Shown here: piece by piece, positions 1 through 12,000 of the stretch
Numbering within the stretch: position 1 is the stretch's first letter
Layout: the number at the start of each line of letters is the position of its first letter
Assembly: GCA_029215795.1 (NCBI GenBank)
Contig: JARDYH010000002.1
Location: forward strand, 111,226,001 to 111,290,000
Direction of reading: 5' to 3'
Length of the DNA: 64,000 nucleotides
Origin: Anniella stebbinsi
Taxonomy: Eukaryota > Chordata > Lepidosauria > Squamata > Anniellidae
Position numbers and translations under genes: made by a program
The notes under the pieces: generated by a model
Databases searched by the model: none
Seen by the model: only the letters and a program-made list of their open reading frames with translations
What the model was told of the DNA's origin: nothing

Positions 1-112
1 GTAATAAATAAATAAAATACTAATAGCACACAAGCACAAACTTCCTGTTGCATCACTAACCAATTTTCTCTTTCTCTCCAGATTAACAAACCAGAATACA
101 CTTTTGTTAGGA

Positions 113-379
113 CAGAGTTGTGGAGCCATTTTTCCGTTCAGGGTCTCATTCCTTCAGGGCTAATCTGTTGGGGGCTGCATGCCAGCAGTGGTTGGTGCTA
201 TAGCCAAAAAGTGGATGTGGCCCCTTTTCTGTCTAGTCCCCCTTCTCTCTCCCTCTTCCTTCCAACCAGTAGGTTGCTAGGGTGGGAATGGTCAACCATC
301 ACCCTTGCTAAAGCTCTGAACTGAACACTTGCAGAAGGCTTCTGAAGTTAGGCCTAAGGCTGCAGATTGCACACCCCTG
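113..379. mobile_element. Non-autonomous hAT-like element
   Basis: It begins CAGAGTTGTGGAGCC and ends GATTGCACACCCCTG, so the terminal repeats read CAGRGTTGTG / CAGGGGTGTG. The flanking 8-mers TGTTAGGA and GATTAGGA match at 6 of 8 positions. Length 267 bp, no coding content. Confidence 0.6.
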
Positions 380-733
380 GATTAGGACATTCTTGGGCAA
401 ATGGCACATACATTCTTTTATCAACTGGTATTCTGATATCAAGGGCAGGAGAAAATCACAGGTGTAATGAAAAAATAAGTAAGTAGATTTACCTAGTTTA
501 GAGTTCGCAGATTTGTCAACAAACTTGTATATTATATAAAAGTATTTGTCGCTGATTGTTCCACGAGAGTATAAAAACTTGGGGCTGGCTCTGACTTCCC
601 TTTCACAGAAGTGCTTTCAGTCCAGCAGAGGATCCAGCTAGCAGAAGGGTGGGAGGTGACTTTTCCTGACTCCTCTTCCCCCAAAACCTGAAAAGAGGGG
701 GGCAGATTTGAACCATGAGTCACCAGTTGCTGA

Positions 734-741
734 CTATATAT

Positions 742-783
<42 letters not shown>
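734..783. repeat. Compound microsatellite (TA)n(TACA)n(CA)n
   Basis: Direct reading shows TATATATATACATACATACACA followed by an uninterrupted CA run to 782. Confidence 0.95.
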
Positions 784-784
<1 letters not shown>

Positions 785-1699
785 TAAATGGTATGTCTTG
801 CCTTCCCAGTTTATTTGTATTTCCAAATGTATTTTTGAAGTCTCCATTCATTGCAAATGATCACAAATGATAAAAATGAAAAGTACAAGACACCTCAATA
901 GACATCATTATTCTTATTTCTTACCTGGTACAGAGAGAAGTTGTAGTGTGTGTGTGTATCACTTGGCTTTTAGGTTAATCAAGCTCTTCCTAACAACAAA
1001 ATCTGATCCTAACCCTGTTGATGGAGCAGAAGGACCATGCCTTTTTGTAGCAAAATTGCATTAGGAGGAAGCGGTACAAGAGGCAGACAACTTTGTACTC
1101 ATCTTTGCTCCTACCAACAGTGCTGTGTGATACATCCAAGTTGGATTCTCACTGTGCTGGAGAGATAGGGATTTGATTTACAAAATCAAGGGCATTCTAG
1201 TAGCAAATGAGTTAGGCTGGAAAAAGCATATCCGAAAGTGGTATTGCTCCGTATCTACTTTGGAGTAGTCCACCAGGATTTCAGTAAAATTTTGGGGAAC
1301 ACTATTCTAGTGAGGATCATACTGGGAAGCAAGATGTTTCCAGTTTAGGGACAAGGAAAGAAGAACATCAAGAGAAGGGATTACAGACGTAAATACTCCT
1401 CCAAATCCCAGAGTGGGATTCTCAAAGTTGATTTGGGCAGAGTAATATAATTTGGTTTTTTAGTTTTGTTTTGTTTTAAAGCAACAAACAGGCAGAAAGC
1501 AGACCAGGCCAGTACGAGTTTGAGAGGGAAAACGAAAAGCTCGAGCCTCTTTCCATGTTTACTCGGAAATAAGTCTCACTGGGTTCAAAGGGTATCCCGT
1601 CATATGTACGTGTGAATAGTATCACACTCGGGCAGGGTTAGACTGCCAGGCTCGCGAAGCTGTAACACCGAGAAGTATCAGTGCTTTCCCCCTAATACA

Positions 1700-3060
1700 A
1701 CGCTGAAAGGTGGTCCAAAGGGCGGAGGTGTGGGGCCTGGTCCTTCCAGGTTTCCGGAATCCCAGCTTTTCCCCCCTTCCTTTATTTTTAACGGTTTTAT
1801 CCACGGTTCTGTCAAGAGAGGAAAGCGACGCGGGAGGGGGGAAAATCAAGAGCTGGGAGCTCGAGAGAGAGAGAAGGGGGGCGCGTGTGTGTGGGGAGGG
1901 GAGACTCCCGCAAGCGCTCCCCTCCCCAGCCCGGCCGGTCCTTTTCTCCTTCTCCCTCTGCCCCGCTGTGTTATTTCCTCTTCCTCTCGGCAGGCGGGAG
2001 CAGAGAAAGAGAGAAGGGGAGGCAGGCTTGGAAAGGAGGAGGAGGAAGAGGAGACGGCCGTGGCGGCGCTGTTACTGCTGAGCGTGTGTGAGAGAGGAGG
2101 ACGAGGACGGCGAAGACGAGGGGAGGGGAGTAGGGACCAGGGAGACCGACGGCCGCCGCCGCTGCTGCTGTCGTCGTCGAGAGGGAGGCGGCGCTTAGGG
2201 GCTGGCGGAGGCCTGAGCGAGCTTACAGAGTCACCGTGTCACGGCGGCGGCACCAGCCCGCCCGCCCGCTTGCTGCTGCTGCTGCTGCCGCCGCCCGGGA
2301 AAGGAAACTGCAGCTTCCTACTCCTCCTCTTTCCCGGAGAGGCCTCACCATCACTACCGCCGCTCGCCGCCTTCTCTTCCTCCTCCTCCTCCGCCGCCAC
2401 CGGAGTCGATTCGCCTCCCTCCGCGCCCCCCCCCCCCCGAGCCGAAGCGAGCCATCCCAAAGCCGTGCAGAAGGAGGGGAGATCCCGAGGGCCCAGGCTA
2501 GGCCAAGACGGGCCGGGCCCAGGCTGCGGAGCCGGCGCCGAGCAGCCCAGACCGGGGGGGTGGGTGGGAGGTGGGGGGAACTGGAGCCCGGGACGGGCCT
2601 GGGTTGGGCCGGGCCGCTGCCGCCGCCTTCTCCTCCTCTGAACTAGGATGTCCCGACATGAAGGTGAGTGTGAGGCCGGAGCAGGCCGGGCCTGGGCGAT
2701 ACAAGCCGGGGAAAGGGGGGAAGAGGAGACGGCGAGAGGTGGATCATCATGGCGCCGCCGACGCTGCACTAGGAGTGGTGGTGGTGGTAGTAAGTAGGCA
2801 GAGAAGCCGGCAGCAGAGCCCAGTCCGGGGCAGCAGGGGCTGGTGGCGGCGGAAGGAGGGCGGGCGGGCCGGACCCGCTTTGCATTGTCATGGGCCCTGT
2901 GTCCGTTACAGCTCCTCTGCCCCGGACCAGGGGGTGGCCTTGAGTGCGGCCTAAAAACGGAGCCCTGGCCGTTGTGGGCGCCACAGCTTCGGGCCTGGCC
3001 CCGGCCCCACCCTAGGGGGGGGGACAGTAGTTGTGGGGCGAGGGTTGCCCCGTTTTCCAG
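1700..3060 (+). promoter_or_regulatory. CpG island with KCMF1 promoter and 5'UTR
   Basis: This stretch is strongly GC- and CpG-rich, unlike the AT-rich flanks, and brackets the KCMF1 start codon at 2648. It holds GA-rich and CCG/GCT-rich runs (about 1870-2120 and 2150-2300), a C run near 2430 and several GGGCGG/GGCCGGGCC-like GC boxes. I see no TATA box at a useful distance, which fits a dispersed CpG-island promoter. The transcription start cannot be fixed from sequence; somewhere in 1.9-2.5 kb is likely. Long open frames here on both strands are products of GC richness and triplet repeats. Confidence 0.85.
2648..2663 (+). CDS. KCMF1: KCMF1 coding exon 1
   Basis: ATG TCC CGA CAT GAA G encodes MSRHE plus the first base of Gly6. 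It is followed directly by a strong donor, GTGAGTG, at 2664. Only 16 coding bases lie in this exon; the rest is 5'UTR. An in-frame TAG at 2645 lies just upstream of the ATG and supports this start. Confidence 0.95.
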
Positions 3061-6000
3061 CACGATCTATTTCTTTATGGCGTGCGTGATTAAGAATTGA
3101 AAGAAGGCTGGATGAGTGAGCGAGGCCCAGATGGCAGGGACGTATTTGGTTTGGGGGTAGAATAGTGTGGGGGGGAAGGCGGTTTGCACATCGGACAGAG
3201 TTGAGGGTTATGCGGCACGTGGGAATGGCGTACATAGGCATGAGGGTTATCAGCGTTGAGCGTTACGGAATTAAGATGGGGGAGAGGTACAGTTCGGGTG
3301 TATACGTTTGGTGAGCCCCACAGAAGGAAAAGTTTGCTGGGCCACGTAGAAAGTGAATGTATGCAAGAAGGGAGTGGGGGCTATGCAGAATGGGGATCAC
3401 TGCGCTGCTTGACATTGTGTCGTTGGAGGAGAATGGATGCATGCTGGTCAGAGCTATGGGTGGGGTAAACGTAGAGTACAGGGTGGAGAAGGATTGGCAG
3501 CAGTGGAGATGTATACCTGGCAGGGAAGTTAATGGACGGAGACCAGAGGCCTTCAGCGTGTGCAGAGGACAGGATGAGTGCGTGCTAACGTGGTAAGGAA
3601 AGGTGTAAATAGAATTGTGCTGAAGCAGACTTTGCACATGTGAGGAAGTGAGTCTGTAAGGGGAAGTTGAAATTGTGGGTTTTTTTAGGATTGGTTTGAA
3701 GTTCAACATATGCTCCCAGGGAATGCATGCTTTTTTTCAATTGGAGAGAAAAACATGGTATCTAGAGAAAGGAGAATAATTTTAAATTAAGAACAGTATA
3801 TAAGGGAGAAATAATATGCAGGATCTGATTGTTGGTGTAATTGTTGGTTGTATGATATGCTAAGGTAATTGGGAAACACACATTTACTCCATTGCTATAA
3901 AGTTGATAGGGCTCTAGCTGGTTTTGGGGAAGTTTAAGAAGTTGAAATCTAACCTTGTAGGTAGCCACTTGTTTAGTAATAAGTAAAAATGTGAACTGTT
4001 CAGGTAGTTTTTTATAGTCTCCTCAAACTAAATGATGACACATTGGTACATATATGACTAGTAACCTTGAGTGGGACTTTTTTAGTAGAAAGGTGGAGTA
4101 CAAATCAAATCTATAAACAAATAACCTTGTACTTATTTACAATACCGACACCTTAATACTTTATCTTTTTTAGTTAGAATGTAATCCTAGCATTATTTTG
4201 TTTACTTACATTTTGCAATGTTATGGAAGGCAACATAAATCATAGTTCAGTTTTCCTGTATATTCTTTAGTGCTGATGATGAACTAAATGGATAATCAAG
4301 AGTAAGAGGAGCTGAAATGTTGAAAAAGAGTGTGCATAATAAGGACAAACTAGAAGTATTTATCATTGATGGACCATATTTTTGTTTTGTTATCATCTTT
4401 TGGTGATACGATAGTTTAGTAAAGAGGATCAGTAGGAGTTCTGTGTAGTATCACTTTTTAACAAAATATGGGCAAACTCAAAATTAGCTAAAGACTCTAG
4501 ATTTAATACGTATTGACTGTGAAATATTGTTGTGAAAGCAGATATGTATATGGTGGTGATCCTGAGGAATGAATAATCTAGGATAACCAACACGTTTGTG
4601 CTTAAGGAATAAATGATGCTGAAAATATTAAATTTGTGTTAAATCTTATTTTACATGAAAAAAGATTTCCTATCTTTTACTATTCGCTGGTGTCTTTTGA
4701 TAGTTGGAATTCCATTAACTAATGGAATTTGCTGCCACTGGATGTGACAATGCCCACTAGCTTAAATAGCTTGACAATGGGATTTGACAAATTCATGCAG
4801 GATAGTTCTGTCATAGTTATTAGCCAGGATAGCTAAGAGGGACCTCCCTGTTCAGAAGCCATATGCTACTGAATACCATTTGCTAGGGGCCAAACAACAG
4901 AGTAGGGCTGTTGCCCTCTTGCCCTGCATGTTGGCTATCTGGAAGCATTAGGCTAGCTGCTGAATTCCTGATCTGATCCAGCAGAGCTGTTTTTATGTTC
5001 TTACAGTAAGTTATTTTACTGTTGTCTTTTTGAGGGTGAATGGTTCTTAAATTGTTGTTTAAGGGCTGCAATCAAGTTGTGTGCAGGCTGAAAGTATACT
5101 AGCAGAATAAAAATCCATTATAGCTGTGCTGATTAAAATTATAAAGGAGAGATGCCAAGTACTTCTGAGGTTTATATGTATCCTGTAGATGCCAGGTCTT
5201 CAAAGTCTGAGAGCTTTCCCTATAAATGACTGTAATAACTGATTTACAAAGCATTTGCTTGAGAGTGGGATCTTGGAGATATTGCAAGCATGCAATCAAC
5301 TGGGCACACCAAGTAAACTTGCTTTTGTAATCTGTGAATTCGTTTAGATTTACAGCCTGATCCTATGCATATTTACTCTGAAGTCCCAAGTGAGTGTTCA
5401 TGGGATTGCAACCGTAAAGTCACTTTATATTCTTCATTGGGATTTCATTGTTTAAGAAAGAGAGAATATCTGCTTTTAATTAACTGGGATACTCTAAACT
5501 GAGATGCGTTCAGAAAATCTGAAAGAAAGTGGCTGTTCTGGAGGCTTTTGCAAATTATGGACATTCGGCTAAGGTACATCTTGTTTTAGTGTTTTGTACG
5601 TAAGTATTTTGGCTGATGTTCTCTGTCTGAAGAATCCATAAGAGAGAGCACACTAAGCACATGGCTGAGGTGCTTATTTCAGTGTATACAAAAGTGTTAT
5701 TGTCTGCCAGAGAATCTATATTAGCTGTGAAATTCTCTTCGTAATTGCTGTTTCAGTAGGTAACTTTGTTTCTCACAAGTAGATGCCTAGACCTGGTCTG
5801 TCCGGCATGTCTCACCAGTAAGCGAGTAGTAAAGTAGGTGGAAATGTCTCTGCAAAGGCTGGATGGTTTCTATGTGTCAGACAGCTGAAGTTTGGAATTG
5901 GAGCCAGAGAACTAAAAATTAATATTTTGGAAAGCTATGGGTTGCAAGGGTCGCATTGTTCAAGAATAGGTTGTGGTATGTTAGCAGGCATAAAAACCTT

Positions 6001-9000
6001 GGGATTCTCCAGTGAGTCTAGAGTTTTAGGAGGCCAGCCCAGTTAGCTTTTAGCTGGTCCAATACATGATTTTTCACCAGTGACTTCTACAACATACTGA
6101 GAACTTATATAGTCTAGCTGCTCAGATCCCCGCCTGTGGACTGGTAAAGAGAGACCTTGATTGTGTAACTAGTTGTATTGAATCTTTATCCCTTTACAGC
6201 AAAGCTGGTGGGTGAACAGGTGTGCGCTTCACCTACATTGTTTGCTATCTTCCCATGCTCAATCATTGTCTCACGCCTGTGTTAAGGTCCCTCTTTGAGG
6301 CAATGTGGGAGTACCTATTGGGAATGGAGGTAGCTTTGACAGATTCTTCTTTGAGGTGTGCATAGGTCCTTCTAGTTGAGATTTTTGTTTTGCAGAAGAT
6401 TTGTTCCGTCTGGTTTCTTTGGCTATGAACTACTTCAACACTTTAGCATGGCCAGTAAGTTGAAGAAAGTCATTGGTGGTGTGAGGAGGTGCATTGTGTC
6501 AGAAAATGCTTAGGCGTACTTTGATTCCTCACTTTCTTTTAGCACTTTTTAGCTGGTGCCTTATTTTGACAACTAGTACAGGATGCAAACATCCAGAAAT
6601 AAACATGTAACAAGCATAGAAAACTTGCACAGATAATCATGTGTGTGCATGTGTGTGTGCTTATATGTGTAAATTTTTAAAGTAATGAATTGTGACATTG
6701 CTAGTTTGTATATTACTCTCTTTATTGTACAAGCTTGATCTCTCCTCAGTATTTGTGATGTGTGGATGTTGAGAACTGCATTACTGGATCAGATCAAAGG
6801 TCCATCTAATCTCAGCATTTTGTATCTCAACAGCACCTAACTAGACAACCTTGGGAAACTCATAAACAGGACATGATGGGATAATGAACACCTGGTACTC
6901 AGAGAGGTATACTGCCACTGAATAGGGAGGTTGCATTTTAGTTCTCATGACCAATCATTGAATTATGCTCTGAATTCCTGTAGTTCTCTTTAAAGCTTTT
7001 ATCTGGTGTTCACAACATCTTGAAGTAGTGATTTGCCTTTTCTTATTCGGAATCTCAGTTCTGATGTATTAAATGAGTGAAAAAGTTTGATTCAGTCCAT
7101 TGTGGGTACAGTCAATAACAGAGCCTGGCTTCCTTACCCTCCAGTGCATAGGCTTTTTTTAAATTTATATTTTTGATTTATATTATGCCATCACTGTGCA
7201 TGGTGGTTTACGTTGTACAGATCCCTGAACAGAGAACTTAAAATTAAAATAAGGGAGATGACAGAAGAAGATGAGGAAGAGAAGGCAGGGGTAAACAGAG
7301 AAGTAATATTCGTTATTTAAGTTATATCATCATCATCAACTTTATTACGGTCACCGACCCGACTTTACACATAGAAAAGTTAAGTTATATGCTTTACAGA
7401 GCTGTAGTAGGACATGAAGATGCTGGGATCTGAGGAAGGATTTGAAGGAAGACAGGTAGCGCCATAAAATGTGTTGGAAGGCAGTTCCAAACATAAAGGG
7501 TTTCAAAGGGAGAAGTCTGGAGTCACCTTAGGAAGTAGGAGATCTTGGGCTAGCTGAGGGTGGTGGAACTGGAGTGGCAAAGATCACAGGCGTGGATCTA
7601 TTCGTATATAAGAGCAGTGAGATAAAGGAGGTGAGAGCTATGGAGGACTTTGAAGGTAAGCTTGTGCTGAATCTGGGAACAGACAGACAGTATAGGGATT
7701 TAAGGACAGAAGATCTGAGTGTACCTCCCACATCCCTGTCCAGCCACCTTCCTTTGCTTAGTCAATAAATGTGGTTTGGACCGGGAATGCGTACCAAGGG
7801 ATAGCTCAGTTTATTATTTATATCCCACTTTTTTGTTTTAAGCTGCTTTGGTTGATGTAATTGTACTATAAAATACATCAACGTAAAATTTAAAGCAACA
7901 CCTTCATTATATCAATAAGGGCTAAAACCTTCAGCAAATAATATTTAAAATATGAAATACACAGTGCGTAATATACTATACTCTCTTACCTGGGAGTAAG
8001 CCCCATTGAATTCATTACGACTTCTGAGTAGGCAGAGGACTATACTGCCAACAGAGTTGGATTTTTTTTTTTTTTAAGTATGGCTTCTGAGGCCAATCTT
8101 AATAGCTGGGCAGGTTCATATGGACGAAGTGTTTTTTTCAGGTAACCTGGTCCCATGTTGTCTTGGCTTTAAAGGTCCAGCAAGGAATGGGCAAACAACA
8201 CGGAATAAAATTAGAGCTATGTATTGATCTTCGAGTGCCAGATAACAATCTGGCATCAACATTTTCCACCAGTTGAAATTTCCAAACATTTTTAAAGGCA
8301 ATACCTTGCTGCTTTCCTATCGCTGGCAGGCAAAAAATGCTTTATTCAATAAGTCCTTAGGCCTGTAATTTGAACGTTTGGATTGGGTGCTGTTTTTATT
8401 TTTTATTCTGTAATTGTTATGATTTTATTGTTTTAACTTTGTCTGTAAGCCTCTTTGAGTGCCGTTGTTTGGTAGAAACAAAAACGCAAAGAGGCGGTCC
8501 TCACACTAGAACAAGAAACCCCGTGGTGGGTCCACAAATAAGAGTCTGGGCGTCAATAACTGCTATGTGTGCAATATCTTAAAATGCTACATTCATGTAA
8601 GAACTCTCTTTACATATCGTATAAAAATTCTACATGCTAGAAGGACATATATAGTTTCACAAAGAATTTTATTAATTCCACCCTAGCAGTTATAGACGCC
8701 CAGACTCTTATCTGTGGACCCACCACGGGGTTTATTGTTTGGTAGAAAGGCAGGGTATAAATCAAATTAATAAATAATAGAGAACATTGCAGTAGTCTAG
8801 TCTGGAAATAACTGGAGCATAGGTAACTGATGCCAGGAAAAACTGCTGCTGGTAAACCAGTCAGAACTGGTAAAACACACTCCTTGCTGTAACTTGTGTA
8901 TCCCAGTAAAGTGATGGATAGAGGAGTACACTCAAGCTGTATATCTGTTGCTTCACGGGGAGTGCAATCCAGTTCAAAAAAGGTTGAGCGTTTTTTCCCA

Positions 9001-12000
9001 GATTGCTGGAACTTCTGACCAACATCACCTTTATCTAAACTGGATTAAGTGTCAGTGTATTCATCCATATCCTATTCTGAACTGATTTCAGGTACTGGTT
9101 TATTGCTTCCATTGCCTGCCTGGAAAGATGGAATTGGACAGAAGTAGAGCTGTGTGTCGTCAATACACTGGTGATGTTCAGCCCAAACCTCTGGATGATC
9201 TCTTCTAGCATGGGAGATAAGATGGAGCCTTGAGCAGTCCATCTCAAAGGCCAGTGGGTAGAACAGCAGTCTCCCAGTGCCACCTTTTGAGATTGACCCT
9301 CCAAGAATGAGCACAGTTACTTCAGATCACATACCCCATTCCTATTCATGCATCTTCCAGTATAGGGCATTCACTGGGCCAGCCATTACAGTTTTCTCGC
9401 CACATACAGAGGTGTGGGAAGCAGGCATAGGCCTCCCATACCTAGTAACACATACTGATCACATGACTATATTGGCTAAGAGCTGGGGAGAAGAGAACCA
9501 GGTTCTGTTTTGTCTTAGCTATGGGAATCCCTCTGTGTATCCAGGTGCTCCACCTGCATTGGATGGACTTGAATCCAGTACAGTTTATTTCTAATTACCC
9601 CTTAAAACATTGTATGATACCTGCTTTTATTTTCAGACCTTTTTTTAAAGAATCTTAACATTGAATTTGCCATTTTTACTTGATGCCACATACTGAATTG
9701 ACATTTTTCAGAGTGCTTTGACCATAATCCTAATATGTTTTTCCTGCTTAGTCTTTGCTAATTTAGATCATTTTAATATACGTATGAAGGTAAGGGGACC
9801 AGTATGAATCATTTTGCATTTAAACTGAATCTTATTTGCAAATCTGTTGCCTAGAACACTATTTGTAGAGATCCTATTGAAGTTCTTCAGACTATTAGAA
9901 AACTTTGTGAATCATTAGGTATCATCTCACTGTAAACCCTAACTTATCATGAATAAACTAAATTGCAGTGTAGATTGAGGGGGAACAGTGTAAAAACTAT
10001 CTAGATCTCTCCTATTCTTTCAGTTTTGTTTAATCTCTTACTGATCTGTGTGGGGGCCTATTCCTTCATCCCAGAACTGCTAAGTTTGTTTAGCAGCCTT
10101 TGGTGTTAAGGATTTTGTCAACGGCTTTTTGAAAGCCCAAATACTTCTTTTTGTAGGCACCCTGTGGGTTCTTAATTAAAATTAAAGCTATAATATAAAC
10201 ATTATATTCTTAATTCTTCCCCCCCAAACTAATTTACCTGTTACGTATGTAAATTCCTGAATCTGCTCCTCTAAATAAATAATGTACTTTATTTTAAAGT
10301 GGATATCCTCCAGTCCTTTGGTTATTAAGGCTGATATTAGCAATTTGTTCGTGTTAAAAATCAAGCTTTTCGTATTTTAGTTCTTGTAGAACTATTGGAT
10401 TGGATTAATGCCATCTAGCCCTAGTGACTTGTTACTTCTTAGTTTGTCAGTTCTAAAACCTTATCCTTCGTTACTTCTGTCTGACATAGTTCTTCAGATG
10501 CACTGTTTGAAAACCATGCTTCATTTGTGATCATCTTTCTAACATCTTATGCATTGAAAAGTTGATGACGAGAACAACTCACTTAACTTCTCTGAAATTT
10601 TCCTGTTTCCAGTACTTCTTTTTACACCACTCCACTTGTTGGTTCCGCTGCCTCTCTTGACTAGTTTCCTGCTACTAAAGTGTATTTTTATGAAGTCCTT
10701 TTAAGGTTGATTTATTGTATCTTTATATGTTCCAAAGCCTTCTTGGCTTTGGTTTTTCAGTGAACATTTGGCATGGAATATTCGGTGACCCTAGGTAGAT
10801 GAAACTAAATTTTCACATCCTTTGTTGCAAGACAACCAGAGCAAAATGTGTGGACACATCCTACCAAGGTGTGGGCATATTACATAGTAGAACACTCGGA
10901 GGGACTGTTAGTGTCATGATTCAAAGCCCTCCTGCTGAGATGTGAGTCAATAATGGGGTCTGCCGTGCAATCTACAAAGCTTTATTCAGTAAATAGACAT
11001 CTCTTCACACCAGAAGAGAGTGTGAATGCTAGGAGCTATCCTCTAAGCCTAATTAGCCTAACACAGCAAGGCAGTTGCCTATCTACTAAATGGGCAGTTT
11101 CCCGACGTGCCCATCAGGCTTTTACCAAACCTCTCCTTCAGGGAGGGACTTCAAGTTGTAACCTCTGGTGGGTGGCTAGCCTAGCAGGCCACCTCCCACT
11201 AGCGGACTCTGGGACCAATCAATTCCAGTGCTCCCTCCTCTGACAAAGGGGCATGGAGGATGATCTCTGAGCCTGGGCCTCCTGTCCAATAAGCTCCTGA
11301 CAAAATTCCTCCTTGACTCCCGGAGAGCCTTGGAGAATTCCCCCCCCCCCCCATTGCTTCTTATCTTGGCTGGTCTACTTCTTCTCCAGTCTTTGAATCT
11401 GATTCGGACTACAGACCAGACCAGGCCAGATCCTGACAGTTAGCAGGTAATAGTGGTAGTCGGAAGCAAATCATGGGTTAATTAACCCAGGATTTGTGAG
11501 AATACGTGCTGTGCCTTGTGCTGCTTCTGTTTTGCAGCAACAATCTATGAATGCCCCATTTGTAGATTGTTAGCATGAAGTCTGAATCCTGACACTTTGG
11601 GTTATTTGTGGATTCAACAACCCAAAGTTAAACTAAGAACAAACCATGGGCCAATTTTGGGTTGTATAACTCACAAACAACTCAAAGTGTCTTGGTTCGA
11701 ACATCATGATGACAGTCTATGAATGAGGCATATGTAAGTTGGTATCACTGCAAATCATGGGTTATTAATTAACCCGTGATTTGCTGCTGAGTGCAGTCAT
11801 TACATGTGAAACAAGTTGCTATGTGTAGGTCTTTACATTTTCCTGTAGATGCAGTTTGGATAAGCAATTGAACTATTAATTAGTTCTATTTATCAGTAGC
11901 TGATGAGATGCATAGCAACTTGAGCTATTATACTTGCTGAGTGACTAGTCTGGGAAGTCTGTGGAGCACCATAGTCCACAAATGTAATGATCTGTGTAGA

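Noticed and set aside
1730..2641. A 303-codon open frame in the CpG island, plus a 274-codon frame on the other strand at 2239-3063
   Set aside because: Both are low-complexity Pro/Gly/Arg/Ser/Leu text from GC-rich triplet repeats, with no domain. They overlap the KCMF1 5'UTR and start, and CpG islands routinely give such frames.
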